DNA from: Craspedostauros australis
Lineage: Eukaryota; Bacillariophyta; Bacillariophyceae; Mastogloiales; Achnanthaceae
Assembly (NCBI GenBank): GCA_026770025.1
Contig: JAMXDE010000017.1
Coordinates: forward strand, 1,178,001 to 1,242,000
Direction: 5' to 3'
Length of the DNA: 64,000 nucleotides
Positions 1 through 10,612 of the stretch are shown here, one piece after another. The first letter of the stretch is position 1. Every line of letters starts with the position of its first letter. Under the pieces are notes generated by a model, which was not told the origin of the DNA, did no database searches, and saw only the letters and a list, made by a program, of their open reading frames with translations. The translations under genes and the position numbers were made by a program.

Positions 1-400
1 ATGTAATATCATATAGAGTGTCTATTGGTTCATTGTTACACTGTTCACAATCCACCGCAAGGGTGGCGTTGTTGGTTGCTGCAACGACGAGCTTCGGCTT
101 TCACCGTCGCCATAGTTGGTCCGGATGAAGACGGCCACGTGTGGCCGCCTGATCTTCATAAGATCTCGGCCAATGTTCTGCACGGAGATTGCCATCGTTG
201 TTGCTACTGCCAGGAACGTGTTCGCGTGTATGCTGGCGAAATCGTAACTAGACTTGTGCAGCAGTCTAGGGCACGTGCCGCAATGGATCGTTTCGACTCT
301 TGCGCACCGTGCTTCCGTCTCCCTCGTTCGGCTCTCAGATGGTACGCGTGCGGCTCTTGTGTCTGCACACGCAGCAAGAACATCCAGAGGAGCGTCAGGC
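1..400. other. Window start, no gene recognised
   Basis: Several frames are open here but none has protein-like composition or a family motif. It is probably the 3' side of the small secreted-protein gene that follows on the minus strand. Confidence 0.4.
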
Positions 401-562
401 TTACACGCCCTCCATGCCTGGATAGTACTTGGCCTTCTTGTGTGCTGGGTTGAATGTCTTCAGCTGACGGCGCGGGACGGCGACGGTGAGCTCTTCATCG
501 ATGGCGGACACTGCGCCGACCATGGCGACGACGAGGAGGGTGATTGCTTGGATGACCTTCAT
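401..562 (-). CDS. Very small secreted or membrane protein, 53 aa
   Basis: I do not recognise this protein. A minus-strand ATG at 562 opens a 53-residue product. Residues 1-20 look like a classical signal peptide: Lys at position 2, a hydrophobic core of Ile/Leu/Val, and an Ala-Val-Ser-Ala end. About 33 residues follow, with an acidic start, a basic middle rich in Arg/Lys/His and a YYPGMEGV end. There is no cysteine, so a disulfide-knotted peptide is unlikely. The mature part could be secreted as is, or it could be one exon of a longer gene, since genes here do have introns. The longer open frame upstream of this ATG looks like untranslated sequence. Confidence rests on the clean signal peptide only. 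Confidence 0.45.
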   Translation of the reverse strand: MKVIQAITLLVVAMVGAVSAIDEELTVAVPRRQLKTFNPAHKKAKYYPGMEGV

Positions 563-1536
563 GTTGGGATATCTGTGTTGACTGTAGCGTGCGGGTAAGC
601 GGATGGTGTGGGACGTGTGACGAGTATGGACGGTATGGAAAGTATGCAGCAGATTATGCAGAGTACTTTGATTATGGTTGAGTCGGAGAGAAAAGCGACG
701 ACAGGGTGAAGTCTCCGTTTTCGCGCTGCCGCTTGGACGAGGAGAAACGGCAACAAGGCAACCAACAACCGTGCTCGCCGTCGCCAAGCACACACACACA
801 CGACGATACTGGAACACACCAGTACAAAACCGGTAGTAACAACACGGCTGCCCTGCATCTTTTTCGCGCGATGCTCGTCTGAACGCAACAGACCGCGAAA
901 CTTGGCGACCGAACAACCACGACCCACCGAACAACCTGGGCCACGAGCTTGCATAATTAAAATCGTTGATGAACGGAATCTGATTGGGCGAAAGACCGTA
1001 ACTATGGCTCGATCTCAATGTCCTTTCCCTGTCTTGACCCGTCTCAACAACATTTGAAATGTCGACAAAAACGGTTTTCATTTTCACACATGTTGTGGCA
1101 CGACATCACAGATGGCAGTCGGCATGTGTCGGAGATTCTTTGGGCGAGACAGAACGAAAAAGGACATTCTCATGTCACATCGACAAAATCGGTGAATTGT
1201 GGGTCTTGGTGTTGACAAAAACGATTCAAGAGACTTGGATGGTCATTTTGAATCATGTCACATGTGACACTTATTCGGTTCAAAAAGATCGTCAATATTG
1301 AACGCCAATATTTACGTCCATCCTGGAACCGTCGACTCCGTGCGATTCATTTACAACATAAAATAATAATTTACCATAGCTTCTATTGTATTTCGATGGG
1401 TTGAAGGCGGAAGATGAAGCTGCTCCTCGCATCGATTCCAAGATCACCTTCGAACACGCAACGAGTACATAGTTGTACTATTCGTACATATCATACTTCA
1501 TCATACCACGTTCATCCGATTATTATCCAGCTTTGC
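563..1536. other. Intergenic: upstream of small gene, downstream of glycosyltransferase
   Basis: A short CA-rich run lies near 790-802. An AT-rich stretch at 1355-1400 and a TACTATTCGTACATATCATAC-like stretch near 1475-1497 lie 40-180 nt past the glycosyltransferase stop and may be its 3' processing region. No gene seen. Confidence 0.4.
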
Positions 1537-3840
1537 TCAAGCTCTGATCTGTTTCAATGACAGGACTGTGCTCTGGCCCAAATCAAACATGTACACCTGC
1601 TGAGTGGACGGCACTGCCATTCCCCACCGAAAGTGCTGCTTGCGGGGCTCCTGGAACCTGCACTTCATGAGAAGACTTAGGATTGACTGGTCATGGCGAT
1701 GCTCTTGGAACTGCTTCAGCTCCTTGTGAAGCTTGCTGGGCGTATCGTTGATCCAATCGTAGTGCGCCATGGCATCCACCCATTCATCGATGAATTGGAC
1801 TGTGCCCGGCGTCTTGCGAAGCACCAACCATGCCGCGTAGTACTGATTCGATGCACCATGTTGGTGCTGTTGCTGCGTGGCTCTCTTTCCGCCACCGTCC
1901 TGCTCGCAGAAGTGGATGAAGACGTCCCGCTTGACCCATTCGGATTCTGCAAATTCGACCTTCGACATGGCGAAATCAGCGTTGCGATCGTCCATGGTGG
2001 CGACCAGCTGCGGCAGGAACTGGAAGTGAGAATGCGTATCCACATCGTTGTAGACGATCCAATCGCCGTCCTTCAGATCGCGCATGTGGTGTTGGATCAG
2101 CAGCGGTTTCCAGAACCAATAACCTCCGCCTCGCGCACCTGAGTACGGATTGCGATGAGAGTTGTCGTTGACGTTGTCCATGGCGGCAGCGGTGCTGTTG
2201 AGGAACGCCAAGTGCTGCTGGAATCGCATGTCGTCCATCATGTATGGCAGAAATGTGTCGTAGGTATGGATCTGCGATTCCTGAAATAGGCAGGTGCTGT
2301 GGATAATCCTTGCTATCTTACGAGCGGCCGCAGCGAACTTGGCATGGGCTCCGAATTTGGCAGAAATGGCGATCACCTGTTGCGGTTGGGCCGCGCTGGA
2401 TGTCACATTAGTGCTGTTATCGTCAATGCTCAGGGCAGTTTGATACTTGCTCCATGGATGCGGTGGCGGCGGGATATCAGTAAAAGCAATGCGCAGCTTT
2501 TGGAGCGTGTCAATCATGGACGTGTCATGCATCTCCTTGGACCAGGCAGTGTGCGCAAACTGATCCATGTAGAGTCGGAGGTGCGGCCAGTCCTCCAGCA
2601 GGATGGCGGGGTCGTCGTCTATTTGGAGCAGTGGGGATGACAAGGAAGGTGACGGGACATCGTGCATCGTGAACTGGCTGAACTGCCATGGGATGGTGAT
2701 CTTCTGCAAAGGCCTGGGATGGCATGACTGGAGTCGTTTGGCGAATAGCTTGATTGGATCCGACGACGCATCCGATCTGGGCTGGAAGAGGACTGTAACA
2801 CACTTCGAGGGAAGGATGGAGCGGACGACATCTTGGGATAAGATCCAATACCGAGGCTTCTTCTTGGGCTGAGCCATGACGAAGCGAGTGACGAACATGG
2901 TATCCTGGATGGGTGATGTTGCCTTTGTCTGCTGATTGTTCTGCGGTTGCGAATATTGGAGCGTGTGATTCGAAAGGGTCCGATGCAGGAGATCGGTGGC
3001 AATCAACGTGTCATCCAAGGCACATCCAACATAGATCGTTGCACCACCGTCTTCCGTCCCAGGATGTCTTGAGGCGTGGTGATACCATTGAATGAATGTT
3101 TGCATTGCAGCTGCGACCTTGCCCCTCTTCTTGGTGTCGACGTGGATGACATCCGCCTCACGCGTTGGCACGCCTGCGGACTGAGTCCCTCTGTTGGCTG
3201 ATACGGTTGATGCTCGTAGGGGTGATGATCGCGATGGATCCGCGCCAACAACGAACGTGTAGAACATGACGCATGCATCGTAGCTTAACGGTGTGCTGTT
3301 GTGTGGCACGCCGTCGCTGTTGCTTCCATGCATGTTGGATGCCACTGCATCTGCGGAAGGCACAATGCCATGTCCATTCGCGTTCATATACTCCAACCAA
3401 TTGCACACCTTGTCATCATCGAGGTAGGTTTGGCGCAATGCGGAGCGCCGTTGCCTTCCCTTCTCGTCGTCGGTGCTCTGGATTCCCCAGAGTAGATGGT
3501 AAGGGTGCTGACGCAGGCCGGCGGCGTCCGACGGTTGCTGAAGATCGGAGGCTGGATGGACGCTCCTCTCATTGTCGGTACTGCCATTGGTCCTGTCGTT
3601 GGCAATGCCATTGGATCGATCCCGATTCAGTACTGGTGCGACGCGTTGTGACGGCTGTTGGTCGTTGTGTCGGAGATGTTCATGATCAACCTCCAGATCC
3701 TTGGGAGAGTTTGATCCAGGAAAGACGTCGAGATGGCGACGGTAGACGCGGAGGATGCAGAAGAGCAGGCCCACACCAGTCAGACCCAACACGAGAGTTG
3801 TTCGGGCGCTCGTCCCACGCTTCTGACGGACATGGGTCAT
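1537..3840 (-). CDS. Type II membrane glycosyltransferase with two apparent catalytic regions, 767 aa
   Basis: The ATG at 3840 is followed by a short basic N-terminus and a single membrane segment (about residues 15-31), the layout of a Golgi type II enzyme. A Ser/Asn/His-rich stem follows. Residues about 115-350 resemble the GT31 beta-1,3-galactosyltransferase fold: an RRSALRQTY motif, KRGKVAAAMQTF, then CALDDT where GT31 has its DDD motif, and YWILSQDVV. The C-terminal part (about 470-767) is a second glycosyltransferase type marked by GGGYWFWKP near 575, NDVDTH near 597 (a DxD-type metal site), ESEWVKRDVF, and HRHDQSILSLL near 718. The likely role is transfer of sugars to glycoproteins or cell-wall or mucilage glycans in the Golgi; donor and acceptor are unknown. 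The C-terminal assignment is firmer than the GT31 one. No intron is needed. Confidence 0.8.
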   Translation of the reverse strand: MTHVRQKRGTSARTTLVLGLTGVGLLFCILRVYRRHLDVFPGSNSPKDLEVDHEHLRHNDQQPSQRVAPVLNRDRSNGIANDRTNGSTDNERSVHPASDLQQPSDAAGLRQHPYHLLWGIQSTDDEKGRQRRSALRQTYLDDDKVCNWLEYMNANGHGIVPSADAVASNMHGSNSDGVPHNSTPLSYDACVMFYTFVVGADPSRSSPLRASTVSANRGTQSAGVPTREADVIHVDTKKRGKVAAAMQTFIQWYHHASRHPGTEDGGATIYVGCALDDTLIATDLLHRTLSNHTLQYSQPQNNQQTKATSPIQDTMFVTRFVMAQPKKKPRYWILSQDVVRSILPSKCVTVLFQPRSDASSDPIKLFAKRLQSCHPRPLQKITIPWQFSQFTMHDVPSPSLSSPLLQIDDDPAILLEDWPHLRLYMDQFAHTAWSKEMHDTSMIDTLQKLRIAFTDIPPPPHPWSKYQTALSIDDNSTNVTSSAAQPQQVIAISAKFGAHAKFAAAARKIARIIHSTCLFQESQIHTYDTFLPYMMDDMRFQQHLAFLNSTAAAMDNVNDNSHRNPYSGARGGGYWFWKPLLIQHHMRDLKDGDWIVYNDVDTHSHFQFLPQLVATMDDRNADFAMSKVEFAESEWVKRDVFIHFCEQDGGGKRATQQQHQHGASNQYYAAWLVLRKTPGTVQFIDEWVDAMAHYDWINDTPSKLHKELKQFQEHRHDQSILSLLMKCRFQEPRKQHFRWGMAVPSTQQVYMFDLGQSTVLSLKQIRA

Positions 3841-4624
3841 GTCTTCTGAAGACCTCCGAATTAATGCGATCTATTGTACTAATACGTAGATCGGACGAGT
3901 CACGATGCGATTGTGGTTGAGCAGCTCGATGCTATGTCATTGTTCTCCAAGTATTATGGGTGCAGATGCAGATGCAGATGCAAATGAACTGTGGCCTGCA
4001 ACATGCATAGAAGAATCATCTCGAGGAGATGTATCGGCCATTGCGTACGACTACGATCAGCTCGGACAGCCCATGATCGACGACATTGCGCCTGTGTCAT
4101 GTGATTTGTTGTTTGGTTGCTTTCTCGTTTGGTTCACGAATTTGATGACCCAACACGTGACTTCGTGTTCGCCAGTCATGGATACGATCTGGTGACTGAT
4201 CCACGATTTGTTGTTGTTGCCGCTCTTGACACAGCAGGTAACATGAGCTTCAGGTACGAACAACAAGTATAATAGGTGCCTGGGTTGGAGGAGAGTCGGG
4301 CATAGCAAGTGCGTACGACTACAACAACAATTGTGACACTTGCAGCAACGAAATCTCTGAAATCTTGCGCACAACAACACCGTCATTCTCCAATCGACCT
4401 GCCTGTGCCATGTGTGGAGTACGTGGAGAACGTACACTGACAATGTTCTGCTTGAATGCACTATTAGTTGAAGTATAATATTATTGGAGAGAACAGGTTG
4501 TGGGGGTCATGGACATACTTTGCCTCCCGTGCGCTCGTTGCAGGAGCGATCCAACGTATGCCCATGCCCATACCCATGACCGCACGCCCACTTGCACCAA
4601 TCGAACTCTGCGCTTGTCACAGCA
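3841..4624. other. Intergenic: glycosyltransferase promoter and hydrolase 3' region
   Basis: Just upstream of the glycosyltransferase ATG, the minus strand reads TAGTACAATAGATC (about 3872-3885), which resembles the CAATAC-type sequence near other starts here. A (GCAGAT)n-like run lies at 3961-3983. AGTATAATATTATT at 4471-4484 is about 145 nt past the hydrolase stop. No gene seen. Confidence 0.4.
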
Positions 4625-5629
4625 TCATTTCGTCGAGGAACCGAAGTTGTCCAGCAGAAACTTGGCAACACTTTCCGCCACAAAGGCCGGTTGCTCTTCA
4701 AAAATCTCGTGCCCCGCGTCATCGACGGCCACCAGGGGTTGCGCGCAATCCAGCGCCTTCACCACCAATTCGCCACAACGGATCGGGACCAGCTGATCAT
4801 CGACGCCATGCAGGACGAGGGAAGGCGTCGGCGTCGCAGGAGGTGGAGATGAGCTTTCCTCGTTTGCGGCGTCATCTTCATTCTGGGCGCCACTTCCGGC
4901 CGCTGCGAGGTTGGTAACGATCGCCTTCGCTTCGTCCTCTGTCAACCAGATATGTGCGCCGTAGTAATACCGGCACATGAGCATGTCATTCTTGTTGCTA
5001 TCGATCCTGGCAGCCTCCAGGACCTCCGGCTTGGCGGCCGGCGAGAACCCCATCTCGAGGAACGACTTCGTGAGTATGGGTTGCATGCAGTTGAGCAGCC
5101 AGATCGGAAGCTTGAAGATAGACGGCCCACCGTTGACGAGGTCGGAATGATCGCCCATGAACCCCGTGTTGCACAGGATGAATCCCGCCGTGACCTTGCG
5201 AATGACGGGAAAGTCCCGCACCACCTTGAGGATGTTTTGCGGCGCGTAGGAATGTCCCATGAAGATGACGGGCTTCGTGGTGTCGACCTTGCCAGTGATG
5301 AGCGCGTGGATGTCCTTCTCGATCTCCATGTCGGCGAAGTCTGCCGCGGAAGTCGCGTTGCGCGGTGGGACGGGCGTTCTGCCGCAGCCCAGAGAGTCGA
5401 ACATCCAGACGGCCAACTTGAGGCTCTGGTTGGGCGTCGCGGAGAGATTGGCGGACAGGGGCTCCCAGAAGTCATCGAACTGCTTGCAGGCGCCCACGGT
5501 GCCATGGACGCAGACCAGATTGAGGGTGGTCTCCGAGAGCTTCTCGGTGCCGATCGAGAGGCAGCGGACGAACAGGGAACGACCCTCGCGGACCTCCGCG
5601 ATGTCTGCAAAGTGCTCGTGCACACTCAT
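4625..5629 (-). CDS. Alpha/beta-hydrolase fold protein, 334 aa
   Basis: A single-exon hydrolase of the usual length for the family. The oxyanion-hole motif HGT lies at residues 43-45, and the nucleophile elbow GHSYA places the catalytic serine at 127. A C-terminal HGVDDQLVP gives the acidic residue (277 or 278), and GHEIFEEQP gives the histidine (307), so the triad looks complete. An insertion at about 235-265 is rich in Asn/Glu/Ser/Pro and precedes the last strand, so it is probably a surface loop. There is no signal peptide, so a cytosolic enzyme is likely. The substrate cannot be told; family members act as esterases, lipases, epoxide hydrolases and others. The start at 5629 is the first ATG after a repetitive CAATCC/CAATAC leader and directly precedes the conserved region. 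Longer readings of this frame have no conserved sequence. Confidence 0.85.
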   Translation of the reverse strand: MSVHEHFADIAEVREGRSLFVRCLSIGTEKLSETTLNLVCVHGTVGACKQFDDFWEPLSANLSATPNQSLKLAVWMFDSLGCGRTPVPPRNATSAADFADMEIEKDIHALITGKVDTTKPVIFMGHSYAPQNILKVVRDFPVIRKVTAGFILCNTGFMGDHSDLVNGGPSIFKLPIWLLNCMQPILTKSFLEMGFSPAAKPEVLEAARIDSNKNDMLMCRYYYGAHIWLTEDEAKAIVTNLAAAGSGAQNEDDAANEESSSPPPATPTPSLVLHGVDDQLVPIRCGELVVKALDCAQPLVAVDDAGHEIFEEQPAFVAESVAKFLLDNFGSSTK

Positions 5630-5680
5630 GGTTGTCCTGTGCTGTGTTATGTTGTGCTGTGTTGTGCTGACTGAATGAGA

Positions 5681-5690
5681 TTGTATTGTA
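5681..5690 (-). promoter_or_regulatory. Putative initiator-type motif TACAATACAA upstream of hydrolase
   Basis: On the minus strand, TACAATACAA lies 52-61 nt before the hydrolase ATG, behind three CAATC repeats. A near-identical ATACAATACA sits before CYP51, and ATAATACAATA before NTAN1. Its role at the transcription start is inferred from position only. Confidence 0.3.
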
Positions 5691-6612
5691 TTGGATTGGA
5701 TTGGAGAGCAGCCAACGCGGAAACGACGAAGCAGGAAGGAACGGCTTGGGGTTGTTCCAGTGAGCTGCCTCCCGGTTTCGGAATTGTGTGCCATGCTTCT
5801 GATTCCTCGGCCTTTGTCTGTTCCGCTTGGCGCGTGGTTCGTATCTTCGCCACCAACAGAGAATTTCGGCATCAGGTTCGACGCGGACACACAGATGCGA
5901 ACACACAAGCGATGGCCAAGTGAACGTCACATGAACAGTAGGCGCACCCTCTCCCACGAGCCATACTTCTCCCTGCATCACAACATCTCTCCAATCATTT
6001 TAGTCTCCTCTAATCGGTTGTGACGATCATCGCAGGCCCTCGTCATTGTCGTCCATCTAACTGTACTCTCTCTACAAAGGACACAGTACGACTACGCAGT
6101 GTTGGTTGGATCACGATCCCCATATCTAGATTTACTCAATAGGCTTCCATACACCTTGTTCCAACATTCAACGCAATTCGTTTGTCTGTGTCACCGTGTG
6201 TGACATTCTCGTTGTCTGCTTTCGTATCCACGAGTGAACGCCTGTCCGTCTCTCCAAAAATGATCCCTTTTGAAGTTTGGATCCGGAACAACGCCACACG
6301 TAACTGCGCCGGTCGCCTAATTTCGCCACCCCGATCCGTCATGTTGTGCCCAACAAAACAGGCCACATGGCCACCAAACGAAGCGGAAAAACACATGGAT
6401 CTCAAACTTTTGGGGAAGACATCGGCATCTCGCATGTCCCTCCGACGACGACGATTCATTCCGGCCGCATCCGCATCTCATCACTGGACAGGCGTTTGTC
6501 AATTCATCGATTGAGCCACATAAGAGTACTTGGATCCACAACAAATACAGAAATCCACATTCGCGTTGCATGCACAGCGACAACGACAACGAGGAATTCA
6601 ATCGAACGCAAG
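5691..6612. other. Divergent intergenic region: hydrolase / chalcone-isomerase-like gene
   Basis: This is the shared upstream region of two genes transcribed away from each other. It contains GATCACGATCC-type sequence near 6105-6120. The last 100 nt before 6613 are a CAACGACAACGA-rich leader, typical of an untranslated leader. No extra gene is supported. Confidence 0.4.
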
Positions 6613-7407
6613 ATGCTGAGCTTCTCTGATCTGATCGCGATGGTGCTGGTGGCCCTACTGGCCTTCCACGCCGGTACCTACAGCGAGAACATGCTGGCCG
6701 GATCCACCGCCCCGTCCTCCACGATCGTGGATCTGTTCCACACGCTCTCGACCGGCACTTCGGCCACCACCAGCGACTCCTCCTCCTCAGCTCCGCCACC
6801 GTCCATACAAAATATCGCCAAATTCGCGGCCATGGTGGCCGAGGACGAGAACGCGCAGACGGATTCCTCCACGGGCCTGGCCTTCCCGTCCACCCTCCCC
6901 TTCTACGTCTCCAAGCGCCCGTCGCTCGCCCTCATGGGAGTCGGCACGCGCAAGCTGGCGATTCTCAACGTCTACTCGCTGGGTCTCTACATGTCGGCGC
7001 CCGTCGTCAAGTCGCTGCAGTCCAGCGCCGACAGCACCCTCAAATCCTGCACCGACAACATCCTGGATTCCACCGCTCCCAAGGCCGTGCTCATGCAATT
7101 CAGCATGACGGTGGGCCCCGAACGCATCGCCGAGGCGCTGTCGCAGGTCAAGAACGCCGCCGAGGACGTCAAGAAGAAGCTGTACGATATCATCGTCGAT
7201 GGCATGATGGAAGAGGGCAAGATGAAGAAGCGCGAGCAGATGACGTTGGAGTGGAAGGGACGCGATACCATCATCATCACCGTCCGAGACAAGTACCTCG
7301 GTCAGGTGCAGGATGCCGTCTTGGCACGCGGCGTGCTGGAATTGTATGTCGGCGAGAAGACGGTGTCGCCGTCGCTGCGAAAGAACTTGGGGTGCGGAAC
7401 CAAATGA
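6613..7407 (+). CDS. Chalcone-isomerase-like protein with N-terminal membrane/signal segment, 264 aa
   Basis: The C-terminal two thirds (about residues 92-262) match the chalcone isomerase-like fold. Visible are a strand with LPFYVSKRPSLALMGVGTRK, then LAILNVYSLGLYMS, and a helical region with QVKNAAEDVKKKLYDII. The last strand, TLEWKGRDTIIITVRDKYLG, leads into an ARGVLELYVGEKTVSPSL end. In fungi and algae such proteins are mostly non-catalytic lipid-binding relatives rather than flavonoid enzymes, so I infer lipid or fatty-acid binding, not chalcone isomerisation. Residues about 5-24 are hydrophobic and would direct the protein to a membrane or the secretory route. There is no Ala-Phe plastid junction. 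A Ser/Ala/Pro-rich linker at about 30-70 separates this from the fold. The start at 6613 follows a CAACGACAACGA-rich leader and precedes the hydrophobic segment. Confidence 0.85.
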   Translation: MLSFSDLIAMVLVALLAFHAGTYSENMLAGSTAPSSTIVDLFHTLSTGTSATTSDSSSSAPPPSIQNIAKFAAMVAEDENAQTDSSTGLAFPSTLPFYVSKRPSLALMGVGTRKLAILNVYSLGLYMSAPVVKSLQSSADSTLKSCTDNILDSTAPKAVLMQFSMTVGPERIAEALSQVKNAAEDVKKKLYDIIVDGMMEEGKMKKREQMTLEWKGRDTIIITVRDKYLGQVQDAVLARGVLELYVGEKTVSPSLRKNLGCGTK

Positions 7408-8446
7408 AGGAGCGGCGGTCAGGTGCTGCGACTGTTCGGGATCGAGTTGAGTGCTCTGCATACTCGTACGATTGCTTGATGCAACGTGCAACCCAGCATG
7501 GTTGTTTGCCTTTGATGGCGTGAAAGCAAGGGTGGGTTGAGTGCTTCGCGCAAAGCGCATACTCATACTCACATGCACGACTGCAAGCATGGGCACATAC
7601 CAAACCTATGATTCTTCGGACGCTACCTCGCATGCACAAACGATCGAACCAACAGACAGGTAGACAAGTAGGTAGACAAGCAGATAGACACTGTGGACAA
7701 CAGGCAGAGGCGACAAGTAGATGACTATTGTGGACGGATAGTGGACCTTTGCCTCTTGCACGATCACCACCATCGATTCGTCCAAGCCAAGAGGATCGTG
7801 ATGGGAAATGTGCTCCTTGGTGAAACAATGGCGGACTGCCTCCTCACAAACCTATACCATCGAACATCACGCATGTACATATTTCAGCCATGACTTCAAG
7901 AGCAAACCAACGCAATGCCCATCGAGTGCTGGTACCACCGATGGGAACACATTCAAACGTGGGATGCGTCAATTCCTGACTCTCGAGACATTTACGCAAC
8001 AACCAAAGCGATTGAAGATGTGATATAGTACTATTATTACAATACAATAGATCGCAACATGACATCTCGTTCGGAGTGACGCATTACCTGTGGCGCGTTT
8101 TTGACTACGTACGGCAGAATGCGGCACAGGGTTTGGAGTGAAGTGGGTTGGTACCTCTGCACAAATCCGAAGCCAACGTGATGCCACGATCGTGGGCCTT
8201 TGATGCATCGAGAACGATGTTCAGGTTTGACTCACCACCGCTTTCGTCCATGACAAAGCTGACACCTGTTGCTATCGCTCCAATCTATGGATTATTATTG
8301 CAATAGTGATATTATATGAGATTGCCAATGCTACTTTACTTGACACACCAACAGCGGATGCGTAGCGTGGCAATGGCGTGTAACGGGATATTATGCTCAA
8401 GTACAGTACCATGTTGTATTGAATCGACATGCTGTGGAAAGGCGGC
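7408..8446. other. Convergent intergenic region
   Basis: This is the 3' side of both the chalcone-isomerase-like gene and CYP51. It holds tagacaag-type short repeats at 7660-7690. AT islands lie at 8027-8050 (GTACTATTATTACAATACAA) and near 8305-8322 (ATAGTGATATTATATGAG); the second is about 130 nt past the CYP51 stop. No gene seen. Confidence 0.4.
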
Positions 8447-10472
8447 TCAGACGACCTTCTTCTTGGTGATTGTAACGCGGCAGTCTCCGTCCGGTCCGAC
8501 CACCATGTCCTTGTAGTTGACGGGAGGCAAGGTCTTGGCGTACGGGGTGAGCTCGTAGTTGCTGAAGAGCACTGACAGGATCGTCTTGACCTGCATGAAG
8601 GCGAAGGATTGGCCCATGCAAGAATGCCTGCCACCGCCGAAGCCCATGTAGGCGTAGGGGATCTTGTGTTCTTCACGTCCAGGTCCGTAACGGTCAGGAT
8701 CAAACTTGTCCGCATTCGGGAAGGTGCTTTCCAGCCGCATGCTGATGGTTGGCGAGACGCCGACGATGTCACCCTCGGGGATGGTGTACTTCTTGCCATC
8801 GACGGTCACATCGATATCCTTCAAGGCCTTGCGCAGCAACATGATGAAGGTTGGACAGAGACGTAACACCTCACGCATGCAATTGTGCAGCAGCTCCATT
8901 TCGTTGACGACATCCAGATCAAGCTTGACCTCGTTGAGCAGAGCATCCTTCTTCTTGCCCGTTGGGACGTTGAGCTTCTTCTGCTCCTCCTCGACACGCT
9001 TCAAGATGGCAGGGTTGTGCAGCAGGTAGAGGATGGACCACGTGGAGGTGATGCAGGATGTGTGCTGTCCAGCGAATAGAAGCGCGATGAGCAGGCCTGT
9101 GACCTGCTCCTCCGTGATGGACGAGCCGTCCTTGTACTTGATCTCCATGAAGAGGCTGAGGATGTCGGTGCCATCGCTGCGCTCTGGGTACAAGCGACGC
9201 TCCTTGATGACCTTGGTGAAGAGTTCGACCAGCTCCTTGCGTGCGGCATCACGCCTGGCGTGTTGGGCGGTGGGTGCGTGCCTCCAGATGGTGGTGAGAG
9301 GGGTGAGACCGGCATCCAGGTCGTGGTACAGGCGCTGGAGGTCTGCAAAGATGTGCTGGCGCACATCGTCTCCGTGCAGGCAGCGGGATGCAGTGAGGAT
9401 GGTGAGCTCTGACATGTCTTTGAAGATATCGACGACTCTGGTCTCTCCATCGGCCAGATTCCAGTGCTCCTTGAAGTAGAGCTCCGTCTCGTACTTGACC
9501 TTCTCCACGTACGTCTTCATGCGGCTCGTTCTGAGACCGTTGGCCATCGTCTGGAACTGGACCTGACGGTTCCTCTTGGTGGCGTCGTACACAACGTCTG
9601 GACCGAACACAGCCTGCATGAAATCGTAGCACTCATCCTGTGACAGGACCTCGTCGGGTGCTGTGAAGAAGAGCTGCTGGGCTTCTGGACCAATGAGGTA
9701 GGTGAGGCGTTTGTGGAAGATCTGTTGGCCAATCGGTCCAATCGGTTCATTGGATATATGATGGAGATGGTGGAGCAGAGAGAGAGAGAGAAACAGAAGG
9801 GCGAAATGAGTGCATCGAGGATGATGTGGGTCGGATGGCAGCAACGAAGTAAGAACGGTGCGTGATGGTGCACGGTGCAATGTTTCGCATCAGGGGTATC
9901 TGATAGTGGAGGCATGCCCGTCCACTGCCATTCCTGTGCTCTCTTTGGAGTCGTGCTCTGGCGGAAGCTGATGGCGGGAATTCGCGGCGAAAGCGAACAT
10001 TCGTTTGCTGAGCATCTGCCTTCTCGACTTCATGACTTCATCAAGCCACCCCGCCGCAATGGAAACATCGGTACATTCATCCTTCTATCCCTCTATTCAT
10101 CGATCTGTCCATCCATCCACGCAGATCAGTGTGCAATGTAAGACCCCAAGCTGCGACGGAGCACTCCAATAGAGCACTCAGAGGCGCACACAACGCAGAG
10201 GGGTGCTGCACGAGGATTGGCATGATACGCACGGGAATCGTGAAGATGTTGCCATAATCTTTGTGGCATCGCTTCATCATGTCGTTGGGATGTGCGAGGA
10301 ACTCCGCGAGGACGCCAAAGACGGGAATGTTGTTCATCGGGGACGACGTGCAGCATGGTGGAGCATCCTTGCCTCCCGTGCGCGGACGCAGCAGGAAGTA
10401 CCACAGAAGAGCGAAGGCGCCCGCCACAGTGGCAGCAACCGTCAGCATTCCATTGTTGCCGCCAACCTCCAT
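8447..10472 (-). CDS. CYP51: Sterol 14-alpha-demethylase (cytochrome P450 CYP51), two exons, 504 aa
   Basis: The protein oxidatively removes the 14-alpha methyl group in sterol synthesis, anchored in the ER by an N-terminal helix (about residues 10-28). Exon 1 is 10472-10233 and exon 2 is 9721-8447. The 511-nt intron has donor GTGCGT and acceptor AACAG, and joins in frame to give FTIPIFHKRLTYLIGPE, matching the CYP51 block around FHK. Family signatures are all present: YDATKRNRQVQFQ in the B-C region, the oxygen-binding I-helix LLFAGQHTSCITSTW, the ExxR motif (REVLR) and the heme loop FGGGRHSCMG with Cys448 as ligand. Length is normal for the family. The ATG at 10472 directly precedes the membrane anchor. 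The distant exon 1 is short (80 codons) and is easily lost, which would leave a protein without its anchor. Confidence 0.95.
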
Positions 10473-10602
10473 CTTGCTGTTTAATAGTTTAATAGGTGGT
10501 GCCTGTCGTGCAATGACGAGGCTCGCACGAGTGTTGCTGCGAGTGTGTCTGCTGTTGCTTCTCTCGCTCTTCTGATCTCTCCGTCTGCAGGTGCAGCGTG
10601 GA

Positions 10603-10612
10603 TGTATTGTAT
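10603..10612 (-). promoter_or_regulatory. Putative initiator-type motif ATACAATACA upstream of CYP51
   Basis: Minus-strand ATACAATACA lies 131-140 nt before the CYP51 ATG. It nearly repeats the motif before the hydrolase gene. Function is inferred from the shared position. Confidence 0.3.

Noticed and set aside
401-1087. 228-aa reading of the small secreted-protein frame
   Set aside because: The upstream part is leader-like, with no conserved features; the signal peptide starts at the ATG at 562.
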